This document shows, piece by piece, positions 7,738-14,208 of a DNA stretch of 26,222 nucleotides. Source of the DNA: DASUTB01 sp036374835. Its GTDB lineage: Bacteria; Actinomycetota; Actinomycetes; Jiangellales; Jiangellaceae. The notes beneath the pieces are model-generated. The model saw only the letters and a list, made by a program, of their open reading frames with translations. It did no database searches and had not been told where the DNA came from. The stretch covers positions 1 to 26,222 of the forward strand of contig DASUTB010000131.1 in the NCBI GenBank assembly GCA_036374835.1, given 5' to 3'. The position numbers and the translations under genes were made by a program. How positions within the stretch are numbered: position 1 is the first letter of the stretch; every line of letters starts with the position of its first letter.

Positions 7738-8168
7738 GTGAACGCCATCGTGTCATCCTGATCCGACCATGGGACATGTCCGAGGGAGTCGGTGCGGGGT
7801 GCTGCGGTGGCGGCTCCACAAAGGGACTGTGCACCACGCCTGAGCATCACGAAGCGCACGCCGGCTTCGGTGAACGGGACGACTGGGGTCCGTTCGCGCT
7901 GGTCTACCGTGCGCTTCGTGATGCTCTTCCCGAGGAAGTCGATCTGGAAGTGGTCGATCCCCGCAACCACCTTTTCCTGGTCCCGACGCTCATGGCGGAT
8001 TCGCGGGGGCGAGGCGAAGGGTGGCTCAGCGCGCTTGGCGCGGCGATCCACGGGCCGTCCTACGCGGCGATCATCGTGGACGGCAAGACCGTCAGCTCCG
8101 GCAAGGTTCTTGAGCCGGCCGAGGCGGTCCGTGTCGTGCGCGACGCCCTCGGCTTGACACGTGCGTGA
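7734..8168 (+). CDS. Cysteine-rich small protein coupled to cstA, unknown function
   Basis: 144 residues, overlapping cstA by ATGA, so almost certainly co-translated with it. After a beta-strand-like RVILIRPWD comes a glycine/cysteine-rich turn, GAGCCGGGSTKGLC (Cys 23, 24, 33). The remainder has an alternating pattern: the helix FALVYRALRDALPEE, the strand VDLEVVDPRN, then AAIIVDGKTVSSGKVLEPAEAV and a final helix. That order and the VDG turn resemble a thioredoxin-like fold, but this is by eye only. The cysteines could bind metal or act in redox sensing. I do not recognise a named family. It is not the usual YbdD partner of CstA. Confidence 0.8.
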   Translation: MSERHRVILIRPWDMSEGVGAGCCGGGSTKGLCTTPEHHEAHAGFGERDDWGPFALVYRALRDALPEEVDLEVVDPRNHLFLVPTLMADSRGRGEGWLSALGAAIHGPSYAAIIVDGKTVSSGKVLEPAEAVRVVRDALGLTRA

Positions 8169-8211
8169 CGTGTTGGCCGCCTGATCGCTGCGTGCGGCAA
8201 CGCGCGTGACT

Positions 8212-8225
8212 CCCGCGTTAGCGGG
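8212..8225. terminator. Short GC hairpin at the convergent ends of the cysteine-rich gene and crp
   Basis: CCCGC (8212-8216), loop GTTA, GCGGG (8221-8225). The loop contains the crp stop (TAA on the reverse strand). A 5-bp stem without a T-run is weak; it is listed because it lies where two convergent genes meet. Confidence 0.3.
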
Positions 8226-8892
8226 CGCGGCGGGTGAGCCGGTCGAGATCGAGTATCACGACCGAGCGTTGCTCCAGCCGGAGCCAGCCGCGCGCGGCGA
8301 AGTCTGCGAGTGCCTTGTTGACGGTTTCGCGGGACGCGCCCACGAGCTGCGCGAGTTCTTCTTGGGTCAGGTCGTGGACGACGCGGACGCCCTCGTCGGA
8401 GGGCACACCGAACCGGGACGAAAGGTCCAGCAGCTGCTTGGCGACCCGGCCGGGAACGTCGGCGAAGACCAAGTCGGCGAGCGTGTCGTTCGACCGGCGC
8501 AGCCGAGCGGCCAACTGGTTCAGCAAACCCCTGGCGACCTCTGGCCTGCCGGAAAGCCACGGCAGCAGGTCCTTGTGGCTGAGTGCCAGCAGAGTCGTCT
8601 CGGTGACGGCGCTGGCGGTCGCCGAGCGGGGGCCCGGGTCGAACAGGGAGAGTTCGCCGAACATCTGGCCCGGGCCGAGAAGAGCGAGCAGGTTCTCCCT
8701 GCCGTCAGGAGATTGGCGGCCGAGTTTGATCTTGCCAGCGGTGACGACGAAGACTCGATCACCGGCGTCACCTTCGTGGAACAATGTCTCACCGCGACCG
8801 AGCCGCACCTCGGTCATCGAGGAGCGCAATGCGGCGGCCGCCTCGTCGTCAAGTTCACGAAAGAGCGTGGCGCTCCTCAGCACGTCGTTCAC
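8218..8892 (-). CDS. crp: cAMP receptor protein family regulator Crp
   Basis: 224-residue Crp/Fnr-family regulator, clearly the orthologue of M. tuberculosis Crp (Rv3676). The cyclic nucleotide pocket is FGELSLFDPGPRSATA with GE at 79-80 and RS at 89-90. The ADVPGRVAKQLLDL dimerisation/hinge stretch is near 144-156, and the recognition helix-turn-helix TQEELAQLVGASRETVNKAL at 176-195. GTG 8892 aligns with the mycobacterial N-terminus and has GGAGG 4 nt upstream. Divergent from nth, as in relatives. A Crp-like site at 8939-8954 just downstream of a TAGGCT -10 suggests autoregulation. Confidence 0.96.
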   Translation of the reverse strand: MNDVLRSATLFRELDDEAAAALRSSMTEVRLGRGETLFHEGDAGDRVFVVTAGKIKLGRQSPDGRENLLALLGPGQMFGELSLFDPGPRSATASAVTETTLLALSHKDLLPWLSGRPEVARGLLNQLAARLRRSNDTLADLVFADVPGRVAKQLLDLSSRFGVPSDEGVRVVHDLTQEELAQLVGASRETVNKALADFAARGWLRLEQRSVVILDLDRLTRRAR

Positions 8893-8938
8893 ACGTCCTC
8901 CCTTGGCGCCTGGCCTACCTCGATGGTTCCGAGGGCGA

Positions 8939-8954
8939 AGTGGCGCACATCACA
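8939..8954. promoter_or_regulatory. Candidate Crp operator in the crp-nth intergenic region
   Basis: AGTGG-N6-TCACA matches the TGTGA-N6-TCACA consensus fully in one half and at 3 of 5 positions in the other. On the reverse strand it begins 8 bp past the TAGGCT -10 of crp, overlapping the expected start of transcription, a position that would repress. Autoregulation of crp is known in mycobacteria. Confidence 0.45.
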
Positions 8955-8962
8955 CGCATGAC

Positions 8963-8968
8963 AGCCTA
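8963..8968 (-). promoter_or_regulatory. crp -10 element (TAGGCT on the reverse strand)
   Basis: Reverse-strand TTAGGCT; predicted start near 8956, giving a leader of about 64 nt before the GTG at 8892. No convincing -35. Same hexamer as the promoters at 2719 and 9014. Confidence 0.4.
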
Positions 8969-9013
8969 ACCTTCTTGGCAAGGCGTGGTCGTCGTTGGCG
9001 GGTTCGATCGCCG

Positions 9014-9019
9014 TAGGCT
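9014..9019 (+). promoter_or_regulatory. nth -10 element (TAGGCT), probable leaderless promoter
   Basis: TAGGCT ends 6 nt before the GTG at 9026, so the first transcribed base would be the G of the start codon. No ribosome site precedes the GTG, consistent with leaderless translation. Confidence 0.5.
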
Positions 9020-9025
9020 AGGGCA

Positions 9026-9733
9026 GTGCCGACTACAAGCACCGAGACCCGAGTCGCCCTCGTCCGCCGAGCTCGCAAGATCAATCGTGTCCTGGCCGAG
9101 ACCTATCCGGACGCTCACTGTGAGCTCGATTTCGCCAACCCGTTTCAGCTGCTGGTCGCCACGGTGTTGTCCGCACAGACCACCGATACCCGAGTCAACT
9201 CGGTGACGCCCGGGCTGTTCGCCAAGTACCCCACGCCGGAGGATCTGGCGAACGCCGATCCCGAGGACGTCGAGACGATCATCCAGTCCACGGGGTTCTT
9301 CCGCGCCAAGACGAAGTCGATCATCGGTCTGTCGCAGGCGCTAACCGAACGTTTCGACGGCGTCGTGCCGGGACGGATGAAGGATCTGGTCACGCTGCCC
9401 GGAGTCGGTCGGAAAACGGCCAACGTCGTGCTCGGCAACGCGTTCGGCGTGCCCGGGCTCACCGTCGACACGCATTTCGGCAGGCTCGTCCGCCGGTTCG
9501 GCTGGACTGAGCAGACCGATCCGGACAAGGTCGAGGTCGAGGTGGGCAGCCTGTTCCCGCGCAAGGAGTGGACCATCCTCTCGCACCGGCTCATCTGGCA
9601 CGGCAGGCGGCGATGCCACGCGCGGCGCCCGGCATGCGGTGTGTGTCCGGTGATGCGCTGGTGCCCGTCGGCGGGTTTGGGGCCGACCGACCCGGTGGAG
9701 GCCGAGAAGCTGATCCGGGAGTCCGGATGGTGA
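9026..9733 (+). CDS. nth: Endonuclease III (DNA glycosylase/AP lyase)
   Basis: Base-excision repair enzyme that removes oxidised pyrimidines and cuts the abasic site, 235 residues. The helix-hairpin-helix is LPGVGRKTANVVLGNAFG with catalytic Lys 130; the catalytic Asp is in VDTHFGRL (Asp 148). The [4Fe-4S] cluster loop has the exact C-X6-C-X2-C-X5-C spacing at Cys 197, 204, 207 and 213. GTG 9026 is the start. The gene is followed by the Nudix gene with a 7-bp overlap and then marP. The thioredoxin-like gene (Rv3673c) found between nth and the Nudix gene in M. tuberculosis is absent. Confidence 0.96.
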   Translation: MPTTSTETRVALVRRARKINRVLAETYPDAHCELDFANPFQLLVATVLSAQTTDTRVNSVTPGLFAKYPTPEDLANADPEDVETIIQSTGFFRAKTKSIIGLSQALTERFDGVVPGRMKDLVTLPGVGRKTANVVLGNAFGVPGLTVDTHFGRLVRRFGWTEQTDPDKVEVEVGSLFPRKEWTILSHRLIWHGRRRCHARRPACGVCPVMRWCPSAGLGPTDPVEAEKLIRESGW

Positions 9734-10425
9734 ATAGGCAGCCGCCGCAGTGGCTGCGAGGGCTCGCCGCTGCAACCGACTATGGTGAGCTGGCCGCATT
9801 GTCGCGTCACCTCGCGCCGGGCGATATCGAGGCGCGACGCTCGGCGGTCCTGATGCTGTTCGGCAACGGACAAGATGGTCTTGGGAGGTCACGTCAGGAC
9901 CCGGACGAGCCTGGGGTGGACGTCCTGCTGATCGAGCGCGCTCATACGTTGCGCAGCCATCCCGGGCAGCCGGCCTTTCCCGGCGGCGCGATCGATCCGG
10001 ACGATGCCGGGCCGGAGGACGCCGCACTGCGTGAGGCCGTCGAGGAGACGGGCCTTGACCCGAGCGGGGTCGAAGTCCTTGCCACGTTCCCGGACCTGTG
10101 GCTGCCGCCGAGCGGATTCGTCGTCACTCCCGTCCTGGGTTGGTGGCGCGAGCCGACGCCGGTGCGCGTGATGGATCCCGCGGAGGTGGCGTCGGTACAC
10201 CGGGTTCCGGTGTCCGAGCTGATCAACCCGGATCATCGACTGCGCGTACGGCACCGGAGTGGATTCGTTGGCCCCGCCTTCCGGGTACGTGGACTGCTGG
10301 TCTGGGGGTTCACCGCCGGGATACTGTCGGCGTTGCTCGACTCGGCCGGATTGGCGATGCCCTGGGACGAGGGTCGGATCGAGGAGTGGCCGGAAGTGGC
10401 GGACGCTGGAAGGACGGTCCGATGA
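9727..10425 (+). CDS. CoA pyrophosphatase-type Nudix hydrolase
   Basis: 232 residues. LRSHPGQPAFPGGAIDPDD followed by ALREAVEETGL is the NudL/UPF0035 signature of CoA diphosphatases, which split CoA and its derivatives into phosphopantetheine and 3',5'-ADP. Positional equivalent of Rv3672c. Start choice: ATG 9727 (5 nt after GGGAG, overlapping nth by 7 bp) or GTG 9730 (8 nt after GGGAG, GTGA overlap); both give essentially the same protein. The stop overlaps marP by ATGA. A charged insert around residues 45-60 (GQDGLGRSRQDPDEPG) precedes the strand before the Nudix box. Confidence 0.9.
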   Translation: MVNRQPPQWLRGLAAATDYGELAALSRHLAPGDIEARRSAVLMLFGNGQDGLGRSRQDPDEPGVDVLLIERAHTLRSHPGQPAFPGGAIDPDDAGPEDAALREAVEETGLDPSGVEVLATFPDLWLPPSGFVVTPVLGWWREPTPVRVMDPAEVASVHRVPVSELINPDHRLRVRHRSGFVGPAFRVRGLLVWGFTAGILSALLDSAGLAMPWDEGRIEEWPEVADAGRTVR

Positions 10426-11597
10426 ACGTGGTGGACTGGCTGATAATCGTGCTGGCCATCGTCGTCGCGTACACCGGCTGGAGCCGCGGCTTCCTTGTCG
10501 GGCTGCTCTCGTTCGTCGGGTTCGTCGGTGGCGCGCTGGCCGGCCTGTGGCTCGTCCCGCGTCTGCTGGGCGGCCTGGATGCCGGCCTGGGTTCGGCGCT
10601 TCTGGGCATTCTTCTCGTGCTCGCCATGGCCTCGATCGGGCAGGGGTTGCTGGCATGGGCCGGTAGCTGGATCCGCGGGCAGCTGACATCCGAGCCGGCT
10701 CGGCATTTCGACGCGGTGAGCGGTGCCCTGCTGTCGGTAGGCGGGCTACTCGTCGCCGCCTGGGCGATCGGGTTCGCGTTGTCGACGTCCGCGATCCCGT
10801 ACGCGTCCGCGGCGGTTCGCGAGTCCGCGATCTTGCACTACATCGACGAGGTCGTGCCCGTCTCCGGCGACCGGCTGCAATCGACGTTCCAGGACGTCGT
10901 GGCGTCCGGCCCGTTTCCGGAGGTAGTCGCACCATGGGTCCCCGAGCCGATCGTCGAAGCCGACCCGCCCGACCGGAACCTCGACCGCGATCCGGAGATC
11001 GAAGCCGCTGCCTCAAGTGTGCTGAAAGTGGTGGGACGGGCGCCGGAGTGCAACCGGCTGATCGAAGGGACCTCGTTCGTCGTCGCGTCCGAACGTGTCA
11101 TGACCAACGCGCATGTCGTGGCCGGTGTGGCAGAGCCGAGGGTGTTCGTCGGCGACAACCCGCTGGACGCGAGCGTCGTTGTGTTCAACCCCTTCACCGA
11201 CGTTGCCGTGCTGGCGGTACCGGGGCTGGAACGTCCCGCACTGGAGTTCACGCGGGACGCAGAGCCCGGTGCCGACGCCGCTGTGGTCGGCTACCCGAAC
11301 AACGGACCGCTGAGTGTGGAGCCCGCCCGCGTCCGTGGGGAGCATGCGCTGGTCGGCCGGGACATCTACGGGGAGGAGGAGACGACGCGAGACGTCTTGT
11401 CGGTGCGCGGCACGGTTCGCCAGGGTAACTCGGGCGGGCCGCTGATCGCCGACGACGGTACCGTGTACGGCGTGATCTTCGCCGCGTCGATGACCGATCC
11501 GGATACGGGGTACGCGCTGACCTATACCGAGGTCGCACGTGCCCTCGAGAAGGGCACAGCAGCCGAGGACCCGGTCTCTACCGGCCGCTGCCTCTAA
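10422..11597 (+). CDS. marP: MarP-like membrane serine protease
   Basis: 391 residues: four hydrophobic segments in the first 125 residues (CvpA-like membrane domain), then a periplasmic chymotrypsin-like protease with the triad His 231 (TNAHVVAG), Asp 260 (FTDVAVL) and Ser 337 (GNSGGPL). Cys 210 (PECNR) and Cys 390 (next to last residue) match the positions of the disulfide that activates M. tuberculosis MarP (Rv3671c), a protease needed for acid and oxidative stress survival. ATGA overlap with the Nudix gene. After its TAA stop there is one codon and then an in-frame TGA that belongs to the repeat at 11601. Confidence 0.94.
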   Translation: MNVVDWLIIVLAIVVAYTGWSRGFLVGLLSFVGFVGGALAGLWLVPRLLGGLDAGLGSALLGILLVLAMASIGQGLLAWAGSWIRGQLTSEPARHFDAVSGALLSVGGLLVAAWAIGFALSTSAIPYASAAVRESAILHYIDEVVPVSGDRLQSTFQDVVASGPFPEVVAPWVPEPIVEADPPDRNLDRDPEIEAAASSVLKVVGRAPECNRLIEGTSFVVASERVMTNAHVVAGVAEPRVFVGDNPLDASVVVFNPFTDVAVLAVPGLERPALEFTRDAEPGADAAVVGYPNNGPLSVEPARVRGEHALVGRDIYGEEETTRDVLSVRGTVRQGNSGGPLIADDGTVYGVIFAASMTDPDTGYALTYTEVARALEKGTAAEDPVSTGRCL

Positions 11598-11598
11598 G

Positions 11599-11652
11599 AA
11601 TGATCACGTAAACGCCCGCTCGGCATTCCTAACGACTCGTCAACGGGTAGCC
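11599..11652 (+). repeat. Left inverted repeat (copy B)
   Basis: AATGATCACGTAAACGCCC, then CGGCAT, TAACGAC and TCAACGGGT blocks. It mirrors 12704-12757 with six mismatches. The end overlaps the last five codons, stop included, of the nuclease gene (stop at 11640-11642), so the repeat is partly coding. The palindrome that is perfect in copy A is reduced here to about 5 pairable bases. Confidence 0.85.
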
Positions 11653-12608
11653 ATGCGTACTCTTTCGCCGCCGCGAGCTCTGGCGAACGCTGCGCGCACC
11701 TTTGCTCCGAGTGCGCTGACGTCGGTGAGATCCGCCCACGTAATGCGGACGATTTCGAAGCCCATCGCGCGAAGCCGGTCCTCCCGCTTCTTCTCGCGCC
11801 ACAGCACGTCGGTCGGGTTGGTTCCAGGTGTCAGCTCGCCAGTGTATTTGACCTTGCCATCGAACTCGGCGATGGTGCGGTACTCCTCGAAGAGGAAATC
11901 GACTCGTGCGACCAGCAACCCACGCCGATCATGGATCTCGTACTGCAATCGTGGTTCGGGCAGGTCGGCGAGGTAGAACGCGTAGCGTGCGCGCGACTCT
12001 CCGAGGGACTCCGACTTGCCGTCCGCAAGGGACACGACGCGGCCGGCGTTGCGAGCTCCGGGCCAGTCGCGCATGGCGTCTATCGTTTCGACCAGCTCTT
12101 GCTTCGTCGTGATTCCGTCGCGCAGGGCGGCGTCCATCGTCACGACGCACGGCTCAGGTGGGCTGATCAGCGCGGCTTCGACCAGGGCTCGCGGGGCGGC
12201 CGTCACCGGGATGCCTCCGATCTCGACGATGCGGTCCGGCGGCACGGCCGTCCGGTGGTGAAACACGCCACCGGAGTGCCGCGAGACGTTGGCCTTGGAG
12301 ACGTGCACCTCGCTGAGGTCGTAGCCCCACATGGGAAGGCCGTGCATCGCGACCGCGGAGGTATGGCTGATGGCAGCGTCCGCTCCGATCTTCGTGGCGA
12401 CGGCGAAGCACATGGCCCGATGACGTTCGGTGGTGGTCATGCCGCGCCAAGTCGATGCGATCGCATATGCGCCGCGCCGTACGCCGACCCACTCTGCAGC
12501 TCCGAGGCGCCGCTGTATTTCCCGGGGAGAATAGCCGGCCGTGATCGCCTGGGAGCGCAGGAAGACGCCGAATTGCGAATCGGCCAGAAAGGAAATCTTC
12601 GTCGTCAT
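11640..12608 (-). CDS. AbiEi-like winged helix plus DUF559 (Vsr/PD-(D/E)XK-like) protein
   Basis: 322 residues. N-terminal part (about 10-50: QFGVFLRSQAITAGYSPREI then RRLGAAEWVGVRRGAYAI) is the winged-helix domain found in AbiEi-type antitoxins. The C-terminal DUF559 domain is a Vsr-like nuclease fold: ESLGESRARYAF, RVDFLFEE (Asp 237), AEFDGKVKY (Glu 248, Asp 250, Lys 252) and GFEIVRITW. No AbiEii toxin gene is beside it. Start ATG 12608 is preferred; the frame stays open to 12731 inside the right repeat, and no ribosome site is seen. The gene looks less GC-rich than its neighbours, and its upstream spacer is AT-rich, both consistent with transfer. Role inferred: DNA-acting protein tied to the flanking repeats. 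Confidence 0.88.
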   Translation of the reverse strand: MTTKISFLADSQFGVFLRSQAITAGYSPREIQRRLGAAEWVGVRRGAYAIASTWRGMTTTERHRAMCFAVATKIGADAAISHTSAVAMHGLPMWGYDLSEVHVSKANVSRHSGGVFHHRTAVPPDRIVEIGGIPVTAAPRALVEAALISPPEPCVVTMDAALRDGITTKQELVETIDAMRDWPGARNAGRVVSLADGKSESLGESRARYAFYLADLPEPRLQYEIHDRRGLLVARVDFLFEEYRTIAEFDGKVKYTGELTPGTNPTDVLWREKKREDRLRAMGFEIVRITWADLTDVSALGAKVRAAFARARGGERVRMATR

Positions 12609-12703
12609 GCCATGGATGATGACATCAAACAAAGGCAAACGGAAGTAGTAGTGCCATAGTGGCTTCACACAGTCAGAAGAGTCGTCCGCACGAAGTAACG
12701 GTT

Positions 12704-12757
12704 GGCGACCCGTTGAAGGGTCGTTAAGCATGCCGAGGGGGCGTTTACGTGATCATT
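12704..12757 (-). repeat. Right inverted repeat (copy C)
   Basis: Reverse complement begins AATGATCACGTAAACGCCCC and matches the left copy at 48 of 54 positions. It retains a hairpin: CGACCC (12706-12711), loop GTTGAA, GGGTCG (12718-12723), extended by wobble pairs. Its outer end overlaps the stop of the alpha/beta hydrolase gene (12753-12755). The inner side continues AACCGTT, as in copy A. Confidence 0.85.
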
Positions 12758-13670
12758 CGGTGGGGAGGTGGTGGAGCCAGGTGGTTAGTTCGGTGGTGAC
12801 CTTCTCCGAGGCTTCTTCGTGTGGGAAGTGGCCTGCGCCGTCGATGAGCACCGACCGGAACGGCCCGGCGACGTGCTGGCCGGAGTCCGCGGCGAGGCGC
12901 GGCGGCACGATCCGGTCGGCCGAACCGTGGAGTGAGAGCACGCTGATCGGCAGTGGTTCGCTGATCCGCCTTGCGAAGCGGCGACCGGCCGCGCGGGGCA
13001 GCGACCGCAACGCCCACCGCTGATATTCCAGCGAGCAGTGCGGGGCGGGCCACAGAGTCATCGCGTTGCGGTAACGAACGGCGGCGTCGTGGTCCGGGAA
13101 CGGCGACTCCGGCGACGACCAGTTCCGCAAGATCGTTTCGACGCGAGCGGCGCCGCCGGCGACGAGCCGCCGTTCGGGTGCGAGCGGGAGTTGCGAACCG
13201 AGTAGATGCCGGATGAGCCGGCCGCGGAGCATGTTGCGCCGCAGGACGAGCGGATGCGGCATCGACAGCACGGCGAGCGCGCGGACGTGCGCCGTGCGCA
13301 TCGCGGCGGTCGACCAGGCGACGTAAGCGCCCCAGCCATGACCGACGAGCACCGCGGTTCGCTCACCGAGCGACCGGATCACCCCTGAGACGTCGGCGGT
13401 GAAGGTGGCCGGATCGTACCCGCGTGGAGTCTTGTCGCTGCCACCGTAGCCGCGCAGATCCATCGCGGCGGCCCGCCACCCGGCGGCGGCCAGCGGCTCC
13501 ATCTGATGCCGCCACGCCCACCAGAACTCGGGAAAGCCGTGCAGCATCAGCACGAGCGGCCCGTCTCCGAGCGTGGCGACGTGGAAACGTGCGCCGTTGG
13601 CGGCCACGCGCCGGTGCTCCCACGGGCCGGCGGCATCGATGACGTCGGACAGCGTGCTCGTTCCCGTCAC
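12753..13670 (-). CDS. Alpha/beta hydrolase, EphE-like, with Gly at the nucleophile position
   Basis: 305 residues of epoxide-hydrolase-like alpha/beta fold. HGFPEFWWAWRHQ (44-56) is the oxyanion HGxP region; DLRGYGGSDK follows; LHGSADRIVPP gives acid Asp 252 and DGAGHFPHEE gives His 281. The nucleophile elbow reads VGHGWGAYVAW, with Gly 112 (codon GGC) where epoxide hydrolases have Asp. It may therefore not hydrolyse epoxides, or may use another chemistry. Orthologue by position of M. tuberculosis ephE (Rv3670), convergent with marP as there. GTG 13670 overlaps the stop of the upstream gene (GTGA). Confidence 0.88.
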   Translation of the reverse strand: MTGTSTLSDVIDAAGPWEHRRVAANGARFHVATLGDGPLVLMLHGFPEFWWAWRHQMEPLAAAGWRAAAMDLRGYGGSDKTPRGYDPATFTADVSGVIRSLGERTAVLVGHGWGAYVAWSTAAMRTAHVRALAVLSMPHPLVLRRNMLRGRLIRHLLGSQLPLAPERRLVAGGAARVETILRNWSSPESPFPDHDAAVRYRNAMTLWPAPHCSLEYQRWALRSLPRAAGRRFARRISEPLPISVLSLHGSADRIVPPRLAADSGQHVAGPFRSVLIDGAGHFPHEEASEKVTTELTTWLHHLPTE

Positions 13671-14062
13671 GGGCGTCTTCCGGGACGCAGCGCCGCCATG
13701 ACCGTGGCCGCCGTCCGCTTCGCCCGCACCGGCCCACTGACCTTCCGGAACCGGCCGCGCGCGACCAACCCCAGGATGACGGCCAGAAGAATGTACGTGG
13801 CTGCCACGATCAGAAACGCGACCGCCGGATGGAGACCGGCCGCCACCAAGCCGTAGCCAGCCGCGATCGCCAACAGTATCGAGGCCACCAGGACGAGATA
13901 CACCGCGATTCCCACGAGCGCGCCCCCGGCGCCGGCGCGCGCGGCACTTTCGCGCAGTTCCGCTTTGGCCAGATCGATCTCCCCACGAACCAGGACCGTG
14001 AGATCCTCCCGGATCGAACCGACGAGCTGTCCGACCGAAGGGTCGTCTGGACGCACCGTCAT
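13667..14062 (-). CDS. Phage-holin-family (DUF1469-like) small membrane protein
   Basis: 131 residues: an amphipathic N-terminus (SVGQLVGSIREDLTVLVRGEIDLAKAEL), two long hydrophobic helices (about 48-72 and 76-98), and a basic tail. This is the actinobacterial 'phage holin family/DUF1469' pattern; no lytic role is implied. Equivalent in position to Rv3669, next to ephE. ATG 14062 is 9 nt after GGAGG; the GTG at 14071 would touch the ribosome site and is rejected. Translationally coupled to the hydrolase, suggesting a shared envelope role. Confidence 0.82.
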   Translation of the reverse strand: MTVRPDDPSVGQLVGSIREDLTVLVRGEIDLAKAELRESAARAGAGGALVGIAVYLVLVASILLAIAAGYGLVAAGLHPAVAFLIVAATYILLAVILGLVARGRFRKVSGPVRAKRTAATVMAALRPGRRP

Positions 14063-14144
14063 GGCGCTCACTCCTCCTCATCGCAACGCGACTTCCGTGC
14101 GACTCTAGCCAAGCACACCTGAGCTTCGCCGGACCTCGCGTTGG

Positions 14145-14150
14145 TAAGGT
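14145..14150 (+). promoter_or_regulatory. mrp operon -10 element (TAAGGT)
   Basis: TAAGGT sits 6 nt before a GTG at 14157, so transcription probably starts there and leaves a 52-nt leader before mrpA (14209). No clear -35. Confidence 0.45.
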
Positions 14151-14156
14151 GACCGC

Positions 14157-14192
14157 GTGCCCGTCGGGGGTAAATTCCGCGGCCACCCCTAG
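14157..14192 (+). other. Possible 11-codon leaderless leader ORF before mrpA
   Basis: GTG at the predicted transcription start opens VPVGGKFRGHP followed by TAG, ending 16 nt before the mrpA GTG. It contains no regulatory codon run. Its only support is its exact position relative to the -10, so it may be chance. Confidence 0.2.
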
Positions 14193-14208
14193 CTTCGGAG
14201 CGGCGAAC

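Larger units (their letters stand above)
11599..12757. mobile_element. DUF559 nuclease gene enclosed by 54-bp inverted repeats (candidate mobile cassette)
   Basis: A 1159-bp segment with near-identical inverted ends (48 of 54 positions identical, counted by eye) and a single gene inside. It lies between marP and the convergent alpha/beta hydrolase gene, which are adjacent in M. tuberculosis. The ends start AATGATCACGTAAACG and overlap the stop of the hydrolase gene on the right. No target-site duplication is obvious, and there is no transposase other than the nuclease-like protein itself. It could instead be an inserted gene between two copies of an intergenic repeat. Confidence 0.6.

Noticed and set aside
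11640..12608. A type IV AbiE toxin-antitoxin pair
   Set aside because: Only the AbiEi-like winged helix is present; no AbiEii nucleotidyltransferase gene lies on either side.
12609..12731. Start of the DUF559 protein at 12731 inside the right repeat
   Set aside because: The extra 41 residues do not resemble the family N-terminus, and the AbiEi-like domain begins right after ATG 12608. Kept only as a remark because the frame is open.
5006..12757. CRISPR array from the recurring TGATCACGTAAACG word
   Set aside because: Copies are kilobases apart, in both orientations, with no regular spacers and no cas genes.
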